From: DATAFT01 sp035544635
GTDB taxonomy: Bacteria; Acidobacteriota; Thermoanaerobaculia; Multivoradales; Multivoraceae
Direction of reading: 5' to 3'
Length of the DNA stretch: 5,425 nucleotides
NCBI GenBank assembly: GCA_035544635.1
Contig: DATKDQ010000054.1
Coordinates: 1 to 5,425 of the forward strand
Below, piece after piece: positions 1 to 5,355 of this stretch. The position numbers and the translations under genes are program-made. The stretch's first letter is position 1, and every line of letters starts with the position of its first letter. The notes under the pieces are model-generated. The model worked only from the letters and a program-made list of their open reading frames with translations. It ran no database searches and had not been told where the DNA came from.

Positions 1-233
1 GGGCTGTCCCAGATCAGCGCCGCCTGGCCGCCGCGCCCGCCGTCGACGTGGCGGTCGAGCGCGTTCCAGCAGGTGCTCACTTCGCCGCCGACGAACCAGC
101 GCCCGTTGGGACGCTCCGACAGGTCGAGCACCCGGTCCCAAGGGCGGTGCCAGTGCAGCGCCTGCGCGGCCTCGCCCCAGAAGCCCTCCGGATCCGCGAG
201 CGACCGGCGGTAGCTCTCTTCGTAGCGGCTCAT
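1..233 (-). CDS. prpE: Propionyl-CoA synthetase (PrpE-type acyl-CoA synthetase), N-terminal part, cut by window edge
   Basis: Only the first 77 codons are present; the gene continues beyond base 1. The protein begins MSRYEESYRRSLADPEGFW and contains RWFVGGEVSTCWNALDRHV around residues 46-64, then GRGGQAALIWDS. This is the N-terminal ACAS_N segment that precedes the AMP-binding domain in acetyl/propionyl-CoA synthetases, and the RWF..G..(S/N)TC.NALDRHV wording is closest to PrpE. The family makes acyl-CoA from a short-chain acid, ATP and CoA in the cytoplasm, through an acyl-adenylate. The ATG at 231-233 is preceded on the minus strand by GGGAGGG (238-244) about 4-5 nt upstream, which supports this start. 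It lies 37 bp after the stop of the GGT-like gene in the same direction, so it is probably co-transcribed. The catalytic AMP-binding motifs and acylation lysine are outside the window, so propionate versus acetate preference cannot be judged. Confidence 0.85.
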   Translation of the reverse strand, partial: MSRYEESYRRSLADPEGFWGEAAQALHWHRPWDRVLDLSERPNGRWFVGGEVSTCWNALDRHVDGGRGGQAALIWDS

Positions 234-270
234 GCGACCCTCCCGAAACGATTTCTGCGGGTCAAGGCTT

Positions 271-1935
271 CTAGTACCCCAGCGCGCAGCCGTCCTTGCG
301 CGGGTCGGAGGCGCCGATGAAGGTCCCGCTGGCGGGATCGACCAGGATCGCCTGCGCGCCGCCGAAGGCGAAGCCCGACGCCGGCTCGACCTCGTGCCCG
401 AGCGCCGCGAGCGCGTCGAACGTCGCGCGCGGCGTGCCGTGCTCGAGCAGCACGCGCCGGCCCTGAAGATGCCGCCACCGCGGTGCGTCGATCGCCTCCT
501 GGAGGCCGAGACCGAAGTCGAAGAGGCTGGTGAGGAGCTGCACGTGGCCCTGCGGCTGGAAGGCACCGCCCATGACGCCGTACGAGAGGTGCAGGCGCCC
601 GTCGCGCAGCACCATGCCGGGAATGATGGTGTGGAACGGCCGCTTCGCCGGCGCGTACTCGTTCGGGTGCCCGGGCTCGAGCGTGAAGCCGGAGCCGCGG
701 CTGTGCAGCAGGATGCCGGTGTGGCCGCCGACGATCTTGGCGCCGAAGGCGTCGAACAGCGAGTTGATGAACGAGACCGCGTTGCCGTCGTGATCGATCG
801 CGGTGAGATAGACCGTATCGCCGGAGGTGGCGAGCGAGCCGGCGCCGCCGCCGGTGCGCGCGACGGGCCCCGGCGCCACGGCATCGGCCGCGCGCAGGGG
901 ATCGATCGCGGCTCGCCGCCGCGCGGCGTAGTCCGCCGAGAGCAGCGCCGCGACCGGCACCGCGGCGTGCTCGGGATCGGCCACGTGGTGGTGGAGATCG
1001 GCGAACGCCGCCTTCTTCGCCTCGATCAGGAGGTGGAGGCATTCCGGCGTCGCGTGGCCGAGGCTCGCGACATCGAAGGCCTCGAGCAGGTCGAGCATCA
1101 GGAGCACCGCGATGCCTTGGCCGTTGGGCGGGATCTGCAGCACCTGGTGCCCGCGATAGGTGGTCGAGATCGGTTCCACCCATGCCGGCTGGTGGGCCGC
1201 GAAGTCCTCGACGTCGAGGAACCCGCCCGTCGCCCGCGCATAACGCGCGATCTCCGCCGCGATCGGGCCGCGGTAGAAGGCTTCGGAGCCGCCGGCGGCG
1301 ATCAGGCGCAGTGACTCCGCGAGCCGCGGACTCTTCCAGGTGGCCCCGAGCGCGGGCGCGCGACCGCCGGCGAGATACGCCGCGCTCGCCTCCGGATCGC
1401 GGCGCAGCTCCACCGCGCCGGCGCTCCACATCGCGTGCACCACCTCGGTGACCGGAAAGCCCTCCTCGGCGTACGCGATCGCCGGAGCGAGCAGATCGGC
1501 GAAGGGCAGGCGGCCGAACCGACGCCAGCCCTCCCACCAGGCCGACACCGCTCCCGGCACGGTGACCGCCTCCCACGACGCCGGAGGTATGGCCGCGCCG
1601 GCGCCGCCGAAGTGGTGCCGCGGCAGCCGCCGCGGAGAGCGCCCGCTGCCGTTGAGACCAGAGACTCTTCCCGAGGCGGCCTCGTGGTAGAGGAAGAAGG
1701 CGTCGCCGCCGATGCCGGTCATCATCGGCTCGACCACGGCCAGGACCGCCGCGGCGGTGATCGCGGCGTCCATCGCGGTGCCGCCCCGGCGCAGACAGTC
1801 GACGCCGGCCAGGGTTGCGAACGACTGTGAGGTCGCGAGCAGCCCCCGGCGGCTCATGGCGTGGCTGCGGCCGGCGCGCCAGGGGTTCGCGCGTGGACCG
1901 CGCGCCTCCAGGCGCTCGAGCTCGTCCCAGCTCAC
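271..1935 (-). CDS. Gamma-glutamyltransferase-superfamily Ntn hydrolase (YwrD/acylase-like, not classical GGT)
   Basis: The product is about 554 aa from the preferred GTG at 1933-1935. Family landmarks in order are ATSQ (34-37), CLRRGGTAMDAA (47-58), VEP..TGIGGD (69-78), VPGAVSAWW (126-134), PPNGQG (269-274), the nucleophile region SGDTVYLTAIDHDGNAV (371-387) and a C-terminal SDPRKDG. Thr374 aligns with E. coli GGT Thr391, where autocleavage separates the large and small subunits. No signal peptide is seen, so a cytoplasmic enzyme is likely, unlike periplasmic GGT. By eye, the glutamate-binding Arg114 and Asn411 positions are not conserved, the lid-loop stretch is missing, and KRPFHTIIP replaces the RPLSSMSP stretch. 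These are traits of YwrD, oxamate amidohydrolase and cephalosporin-acylase-like branches, so the substrate is unknown. GTG is chosen because the ATG at 1855-1857 would drop the GRSHAMSRRG lead-in typical of the family and has no ribosome site. It follows the FKBP gene by 88 bp. Confidence 0.9.
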   Translation of the reverse strand: MSWDELERLEARGPRANPWRAGRSHAMSRRGLLATSQSFATLAGVDCLRRGGTAMDAAITAAAVLAVVEPMMTGIGGDAFFLYHEAASGRVSGLNGSGRSPRRLPRHHFGGAGAAIPPASWEAVTVPGAVSAWWEGWRRFGRLPFADLLAPAIAYAEEGFPVTEVVHAMWSAGAVELRRDPEASAAYLAGGRAPALGATWKSPRLAESLRLIAAGGSEAFYRGPIAAEIARYARATGGFLDVEDFAAHQPAWVEPISTTYRGHQVLQIPPNGQGIAVLLMLDLLEAFDVASLGHATPECLHLLIEAKKAAFADLHHHVADPEHAAVPVAALLSADYAARRRAAIDPLRAADAVAPGPVARTGGGAGSLATSGDTVYLTAIDHDGNAVSFINSLFDAFGAKIVGGHTGILLHSRGSGFTLEPGHPNEYAPAKRPFHTIIPGMVLRDGRLHLSYGVMGGAFQPQGHVQLLTSLFDFGLGLQEAIDAPRWRHLQGRRVLLEHGTPRATFDALAALGHEVEPASGFAFGGAQAILVDPASGTFIGASDPRKDGCALGY

Positions 1936-1949
1936 CGCACGCGCTCGCT

Positions 1950-1965
1950 CCGGCTCATCAGCCGG
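1950..1965 (-). other. Small hairpin just upstream of the GGT-like gene start
   Basis: The arms CCGGCT and AGCCGG (6 bp, perfect) enclose a 4-nt loop, in the gap between the FKBP stop and the GTG start of the next gene. On the minus strand the second arm runs directly into GGAGCGAG, the only Shine-Dalgarno-like stretch for that GTG (about 12 nt upstream), so the hairpin could limit ribosome access. There is no T-run, so it is not an obvious terminator. Such short GC palindromes also occur by chance in DNA this GC-rich. Confidence 0.35.
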
Positions 1966-2023
1966 GGCTCGCCTCCGATGATCGTCACTCGAGCTGGCTC
2001 GACTCTGGCCGACTCGCCGCGGC

Positions 2024-2722
2024 TCACTGCTCGATGCCGAGCAGCTCCACCTCGAAGACGAGCGTCGCGTTGGGTGGGATCGCGCCGCCGGCGGCACCCT
2101 GCTCGCCGTAGCCCAGCGCGGGCGGGATGTAGAGCTTCCACTTCGAGCCGACCGTCATCAGCTGGAGCGCCTCGGTCCACCCCGCGATCACACGATTGGC
2201 CGGGAACACGGCGGGCTCGCCCCGGCCGTAGGAGCTGTCGAACTCGGTGCCGTCGATCAGGGTGCCCTTGTAGTGCACGCGCACTCGGTCCGTCGCCGCC
2301 GGTTTGGGACCATCGCCCGCGGTCAGGATCTCGTACTGGAGGCCGCTCGCGGTGGTCTTCACGCCGGGACGCTTCGCGTTCTCGGCCAGGTAGGCGGCGC
2401 CGTCGGCCTGGTTCTTCTCGCCGGCTGCGCTGAGTCGTGTTCTCATCTCTTGCTCGAACGCCTCCATGGTTTGCTGGATCTGCTGATCGTCGAGGAGCGC
2501 GGTCCCGGCCAGGCCATCGCGGATGCCTCGAGTCAGAGTGTCGAAGTCGATCTCGATGTCCTGCGCGGCGAGCGAGCGGCCGAGGTTGAGGCCGATCGCG
2601 TAGCTCACGCGCTGCTGCTGGGAATCGAGGGCGGGCGCGGGCTGGGCGGTGAGCCGGAGGGCGGCGACGCCGACGGCGGCGAGGATGGCGACGCCGATGA
2701 GGAGCAGGCGAGTGCGTTTCAA
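2024..2722 (-). CDS. Periplasmic FKBP-type peptidyl-prolyl cis-trans isomerase (FkpA/Mip-like)
   Basis: The 232-aa protein has three parts. Residues 1 to about 27 are a signal peptide (KRTR, then a hydrophobic run, then LTAQPA) with no lipobox Cys. Residues about 34-125 are a helical FKBP_N dimerisation region (VSYAIGLNLGRSL, charged helix, AYLAENAKRPGV). Residues about 126-231 are an FKBP domain. Pocket residues are visible: Y151 in VHYKGTL, F161-D162 in GTEFDSS, V178-I179 and W182 in RVIAGWTEAL, Y205 in PALGYGEQG and F223 in LVFEVELL. Members isomerise Xaa-Pro bonds and act as chaperones in the periplasm. The start is TTG at 2720-2722, backed by a perfect AAGGAG (2729-2734) six bases upstream; no ATG fits better. 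It is the first gene of the leftward cluster, reading out of the divergent intergenic region, and its size is normal for FkpA/Mip proteins. The choice between FkpA and Mip names is not resolvable, so no symbol is given. Confidence 0.95.
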   Translation of the reverse strand: MKRTRLLLIGVAILAAVGVAALRLTAQPAPALDSQQQRVSYAIGLNLGRSLAAQDIEIDFDTLTRGIRDGLAGTALLDDQQIQQTMEAFEQEMRTRLSAAGEKNQADGAAYLAENAKRPGVKTTASGLQYEILTAGDGPKPAATDRVRVHYKGTLIDGTEFDSSYGRGEPAVFPANRVIAGWTEALQLMTVGSKWKLYIPPALGYGEQGAAGGAIPPNATLVFEVELLGIEQ

Positions 2723-2728
2723 GTACGT

Positions 2729-2734
2729 CTCCTT
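2729..2734 (-). promoter_or_regulatory. Ribosome binding site deciding a TTG start
   Basis: AAGGAG on the minus strand is separated by 6 nt from the TTG codon at 2720-2722. The match and spacing are ideal, and this is the main reason for accepting a non-ATG start for the FKBP gene; the signal peptide begins immediately at that codon. Confidence 0.8.
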
Positions 2735-2735
2735 G

Positions 2736-2770
2736 TCGTCTATCTATCGAGTTATCGTCGATCTATCGAG
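2736..2770. repeat. Pair of 16-bp direct repeats in the FKBP leader
   Basis: TCGTCTATCTATCGAG (2736-2751) and TCGTCGATCTATCGAG (2755-2770) agree at 15 of 16 positions, with start-to-start spacing of 19 bp. The second copy also contains the small palindrome TCGAT-CT-ATCGA. The stretch is noticeably AT-richer than its surroundings and sits immediately upstream of the FKBP ribosome site. It could be a tandem operator, a leader RNA element or a slippage duplication; no known regulator motif is recognised. Confidence 0.6.
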
Positions 2771-2796
2771 GTGAGATGGAGCGGGCGAGCTGGTCG

Positions 2797-2823
2797 CGGC
2801 GGCGATCCGGCTGACCGCCGCCG
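2797..2823. repeat. GC-rich 8-bp inverted repeat in the divergent intergenic region
   Basis: CGGCGGCG (2797-2804) and CGCCGCCG (2816-2823) form a perfect 8-bp stem with an 11-nt loop. It lies upstream of both divergent genes. Without an adjacent T-run it is not a standard terminator; it may be leader structure or an operator, or chance in GC-rich DNA. Confidence 0.4.
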
Positions 2824-2834
2824 GGCGAACGTGT

Positions 2835-2872
2835 CAGTCTAGCATTCTGCGCATCATGTCTGCTGCTATGGT
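2835..2872. promoter_or_regulatory. Probable divergent promoter zone (weak sequence match)
   Basis: The 215-bp gap between the FKBP start (2722) and transporter start (2938) must serve both directions. On the plus strand TGCTATGGT (2864-2872) resembles an extended -10 (TGnTATAAT-like) about 65 bp before the transporter ATG. On the minus strand TGCTAGACT (complement of 2836-2844) resembles an extended -10 for the FKBP gene. Neither has a convincing -35 hexamer. The exact elements are speculative; the presence of promoters here rests mainly on gene orientation. Confidence 0.3.
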
Positions 2873-2925
2873 ACGACGCGCGATAGCGGTTCAGCGTGCT
2901 GTCACCACGAGTTGCGTCCCGGCGC

Positions 2926-2930
2926 GGAGG
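2926..2930 (+). promoter_or_regulatory. Ribosome binding site fixing the MFS transporter start
   Basis: GGAGG lies 7 nt before the ATG at 2938 (10 nt before the next ATG at 2941). It supports this start over the in-frame GTG at 2896, which would add a 14-residue arginine- and serine-rich leader with no family resemblance. Confidence 0.8.
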
Positions 2931-2937
2931 CTCGAGC

Positions 2938-4251
2938 ATGATGCGATCGGTTCACGGGCGGCTCGCGCTCATGATGCTCCTCCAGTACGCGGTGTGGGGG
3001 TTCTGGCTCCCCGTGCTCGCGCGCTTTCTGCAGGCCGCTCCGGCGGACGGTGGACTCGGATTCGGTCCCGGGCAGGTAGGGTGGATCCTCGGTCTGGCCG
3101 GTTCGATCGGCGCCGTCACCGCCCCCTTCGTCGCCGGTCAGATCGCCGACCGGCACTTCTCGACCGAGCGGTTCCTGGCGGTGCTTCTCCTCGCCGGCGG
3201 CGTGGTGAAGATCATCACCGCCTACCAGACCACGTTCTCGGCCTGGCTCCTCCTCTCCATCCTCTACAGCGTGATCTACACGCCGACGCTCGCGCTCACC
3301 AACTCGCTCGCCTTCGCGCATCTCGACGACCCGGACCGCCAGTTCCCCTTCGTCCGGGTATGGGGGACGATCGGCTGGATCGCCGCGAGCTGGCTGTTCC
3401 CGCTGGTCTGGCTGCTGTCGGACGTGCGGCTCGATCCGCTCCCGCCGTTCTATGCCGGCGTCGAGGTCCCGGATGCCACCGGGCGGCTCGTTCACGCGCT
3501 GGTCTTCTCGGGTGTGACGTCGATCGGCTACGCCGGCTTCGCCCTCTTCCTGCCGCACACGCCGCCCCGCCGGGAAGCCGTCGAGCGACTCGCGTTCGCC
3601 AAGGCGTTCCGCCTCTTCGGGCGGCGTTCCTTCGCGGTGCTGGTGGCGGCGAGCCTGCCGATCTCGGTCATCCACCAGATCTACTTCATGCAGACCGCGC
3701 CCTTCTTCTCCGACGTGCTCGGTCTTCGCGACAGCCAGATCGGCCCCGCCATGACCATCGGGCAGTTCGCCGAGATCGCGGTGATGGCCGGCGTCGGCCT
3801 GCTGCTCACGCGCCTCGGAGTGCGCTGGGTGATCACCATCGGCGCGCTCGCCTACTTCCTGCGCTACGCCGTCTTCTCGGCCACCACTCTGCCGGTGGGC
3901 GTGATCGTCGCCAGCCAGGCGCTCCACGGGTTCTGCTACGCCTGCTTCTTCGCCGTGGCCTACATCTACGTCAACCGGCTCGCCGAGCCGGACGTGCGCC
4001 ACTCTGCCCAGACCGTGTTCGGGATCATCATTCTCGGGGTGGGGCCGGTGCTCGCGGCCCCCTTCCTCGGGCTGCTCGCCAGCCTCTTCTCCGGGACCGA
4101 CGGCGCGCTCGACTACGCGGCGTTGTGGCGCACGCTCTCGGTGGTCGGCCTGGTGACGGCGATCGGCTTCGCCGCGCTGTTCCGCGACGAGACGGCGGGC
4201 GCGCGCGCGCCGCGAGCCGTGGAGGACCTGCGAAAGGCAGTGGGGAGCTGA
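2938..4251 (+). CDS. MFS transporter, nucleoside:H+ symporter (NupG/XapB-like) family
   Basis: The 437-aa product is strongly hydrophobic, with about 12 membrane spans by eye (roughly 9-31, 46-66, 80-96, 103-125, 140-160, 187-205, 229-250, 269-290, 297-315, 320-342, 357-380, 395-416). Signatures of the nucleoside:H+ symporter branch are visible: LQYAVWGFWLPVL (15-27), GQVGWILG (45-52), GQIADRHFSTERFL (67-80), the cytoplasmic-loop motif typical of MFS, PTLALTNSLAF (116-126) and FPFVRVWGTIGWIAASW (136-152). Known family members move nucleosides into the cytoplasm with protons; many environmental homologues have untested substrates. The ATG at 2938 is preferred because of GGAGG 7 nt upstream. 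The stop is 4 bp before the isomerase-like gene, whose ribosome site lies inside the end of this gene, so the two are almost certainly co-expressed. The substrate may be a nucleoside or a sugar-type compound handled by that partner; this is inference. Confidence 0.9.
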   Translation: MMRSVHGRLALMMLLQYAVWGFWLPVLARFLQAAPADGGLGFGPGQVGWILGLAGSIGAVTAPFVAGQIADRHFSTERFLAVLLLAGGVVKIITAYQTTFSAWLLLSILYSVIYTPTLALTNSLAFAHLDDPDRQFPFVRVWGTIGWIAASWLFPLVWLLSDVRLDPLPPFYAGVEVPDATGRLVHALVFSGVTSIGYAGFALFLPHTPPRREAVERLAFAKAFRLFGRRSFAVLVAASLPISVIHQIYFMQTAPFFSDVLGLRDSQIGPAMTIGQFAEIAVMAGVGLLLTRLGVRWVITIGALAYFLRYAVFSATTLPVGVIVASQALHGFCYACFFAVAYIYVNRLAEPDVRHSAQTVFGIIILGVGPVLAAPFLGLLASLFSGTDGALDYAALWRTLSVVGLVTAIGFAALFRDETAGARAPRAVEDLRKAVGS

Positions 4252-4255
4252 CACC

Positions 4256-5119
4256 ATGGACGACGTATCGCTGACCCGAAGGCGAGTCGCTCAGGCGGGT
4301 GCGACCGCCGGTCTCGGTCTCTTGGCTCGCGGGCTCGGCGCCGAGCCGATCGAGCGGGTGGTCGAGCGCGGCCGGATCCGGCAGTCCGTCTGCAAGTGGT
4401 GCTACCCCCGGCTCTCGGTGGAGGAGCTGTGCGCGGCAGCGGCCGGTCTCGGCCTGCACTCGGTCGAGCTTCTCGGCCCCGAGTCGTACGAGGTGGTGCG
4501 CCGGCACGGGCTGGTCTGCGCGGTGACCAACACCCATTCCATCCCGAAAGGGCTCAACCGGCCCGAGCATCACGAGGCGTGCCTGGGCGCGATCCGCACG
4601 GCGATCGAGGCGGCGGCGCGCGCCGGCTTCCCCAACGTCATCACCTTCTCCGGCAATCGCGAGGGCATGCCGGACGACGTCGGGCTCGAGCACTGCGTGA
4701 CCGCGCTCGAGCAGGTGGCGGCGGAGGCCGAGCGCAAGGGCGTGACGATCCTGCTCGAGCTCCTCAACAGCAAGGTCGATCATCCCGACTACATGGGAGA
4801 CCGCGTGGAGTGGGGGGTCGAGCTGATGCGCCGCGTGGGATCGGAGCGCTGCAAGCTGCTGTTCGACATCTACCACGTGCAGATCATGGAGGGCGACATC
4901 ATCCGCACCCTCCAGACCCACCACGAGCTGATCGGGCATTACCACACGGCCGGCGTTCCCGGCCGTCACGAGCTCGACGACACGCAGGAGCTGCAGTACG
5001 CGGCGATCATGAGGGCAATCGCGGACACTGGATTCCAGGGATTCGTGGGCCAGGAGTTCATCCCGGCACGCGAGCCGCTTCGGTCGCTGGCCGAAGCCGT
5101 CCGGCTCTGCGACGTCTAG
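4256..5119 (+). CDS. Hydroxypyruvate isomerase-like TIM-barrel protein with Tat-type leader
   Basis: The 287-aa product belongs to the xylose-isomerase-like/AP endonuclease 2 TIM-barrel superfamily, closest to hydroxypyruvate isomerase (Hyi), which interconverts hydroxypyruvate and tartronate semialdehyde. Aligned by eye with E. coli Hyi, the metal and catalytic positions are E168 (ILLELLNSK), D204 in LLFDIYHVQIMEGD, H230 in IGHYHTAGVPGRHE (Gln in many Hyi proteins) and E267 (GFVGQEFIP). PGRHE (235-239) is a Hyi hallmark. Residues 1 to about 29 are an added leader: LTRRRVAQAG, then an Ala/Gly/Leu-rich segment ending LGAEP, which looks like a Tat signal. Without it the length, about 258, equals ordinary cytoplasmic Hyi. 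The ATG at 4256 has GGGGAG (4242-4247) 8 nt upstream, within the transporter gene. The pairing suggests uptake and isomerisation of a related sugar or hydroxy acid. Secretion and exact substrate are unproven, so no symbol is assigned; a related sugar epimerase/isomerase is the main alternative. Confidence 0.88.
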   Translation: MDDVSLTRRRVAQAGATAGLGLLARGLGAEPIERVVERGRIRQSVCKWCYPRLSVEELCAAAAGLGLHSVELLGPESYEVVRRHGLVCAVTNTHSIPKGLNRPEHHEACLGAIRTAIEAAARAGFPNVITFSGNREGMPDDVGLEHCVTALEQVAAEAERKGVTILLELLNSKVDHPDYMGDRVEWGVELMRRVGSERCKLLFDIYHVQIMEGDIIRTLQTHHELIGHYHTAGVPGRHELDDTQELQYAAIMRAIADTGFQGFVGQEFIPAREPLRSLAEAVRLCDV

Positions 5120-5157
5120 CCTCCGGAGCGTGCTGGGTAGCACGCTCCTCCGGCTAG
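5116..5157 (+). terminator. Long interrupted hairpin at the end of the transporter/isomerase operon
   Basis: The inner stem GGAGCGTGCT (5125-5134) pairs perfectly with AGCACGCTCC (5139-5148) around a 4-nt loop. After a 3x3 internal mismatch, an outer stem CTAGCC (5116-5121) pairs with GGCTAG (5152-5157). The structure overlaps the TAG stop of the isomerase-like gene. Its position fits a transcription end or 3'-stabilising structure, but only a weak pyrimidine stretch (ctcttt, 5161-5166) follows, so it is not a textbook intrinsic terminator. Confidence 0.55.
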
Positions 5158-5269
5158 ATGCTCTTTGGCGCCGCGGACGGACGGGCTCCCGTGCTCCGAA
5201 ACTGACCTGCATTACTCGGACACCTAGCTGGGCAAGGTCGGCTCGGGAGCGCGCCGCGGCGGGAGGAGG

Positions 5270-5317
5270 AAAACGGAGAGCCGTGACCACACCCGCGAGG
5301 GCAGGATCACGGCTCTC
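5270..5317 (-). terminator. Probable minus-strand intrinsic terminator (11-bp stem plus T4)
   Basis: GAGAGCCGTGA (5276-5286) is perfectly complementary to TCACGGCTCTC (5307-5317), with a 20-nt loop. Read on the minus strand, the stem is followed by CG and then TTTT (5273-5270), as in a rho-independent terminator. This would end a leftward transcript entering from beyond base 5425. Read on the plus strand no T-run follows, but the loop can form a CCC/GGG mini-stem (5292-5301) closed by a GCGA tetraloop of the GNRA class, so a plus-strand structured RNA is the alternative. Confidence 0.5.
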
Positions 5318-5323
5318 TAGTAC

Positions 5324-5355
5324 CGATTCACGGAATCGAGCCCCAAACCGGGCTC
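5324..5355. repeat. Two adjacent short hairpins
   Basis: CGATTC (5324-5329) and GAATCG (5333-5338) form a 6-bp stem with a 3-nt loop. GAGCCC (5338-5343) and GGGCTC (5350-5355) form a second 6-bp stem with a 6-nt loop, sharing one base with the first. They directly follow the 11-bp stem at 5276-5317. Together they suggest a compact folded segment, though each alone is short enough to be chance. Confidence 0.4.

Noticed and set aside
232..1314. Long plus-strand frame opposite the GGT-like gene
   Set aside because: It is an Arg/Glu/Val-rich shadow of a gene with a complete set of GGT-superfamily landmarks on the other strand.
1989..2002. Palindrome TCGAGC-TG-GCTCGA after the FKBP stop, considered as a terminator
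   Set aside because: The arms are short, the loop is only 2 nt (4 nt if one pair opens), and no T-run follows on the minus strand.
2896..2937. Upstream in-frame GTG start for the transporter
   Set aside because: It lacks a good ribosome site and adds a non-conserved arginine/serine-rich leader, whereas ATG at 2938 has GGAGG at ideal spacing.
2902..4257. 451-residue minus-strand open frame opposite the transporter
   Set aside because: It is rich in Arg, Glu, Gly and His and has no family motifs. It is the expected antisense shadow of a GC-rich gene whose plus-strand product is a clear 12-span transporter.
5198..5222. Possible insertion-sequence end (minus strand begins TGTCCGAGTAATGCAGGTCA)
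   Set aside because: The TG terminus and GGTCA-like word recall some transposon ends, but there is no matching inverted partner, target duplication or transposase in the window.
4028..5290. 420-residue minus-strand open frame opposite the isomerase-like gene and tail
   Set aside because: Its sequence is low in recognisable structure and opposes two well-supported plus-strand genes; the part in the tail has no motifs either.
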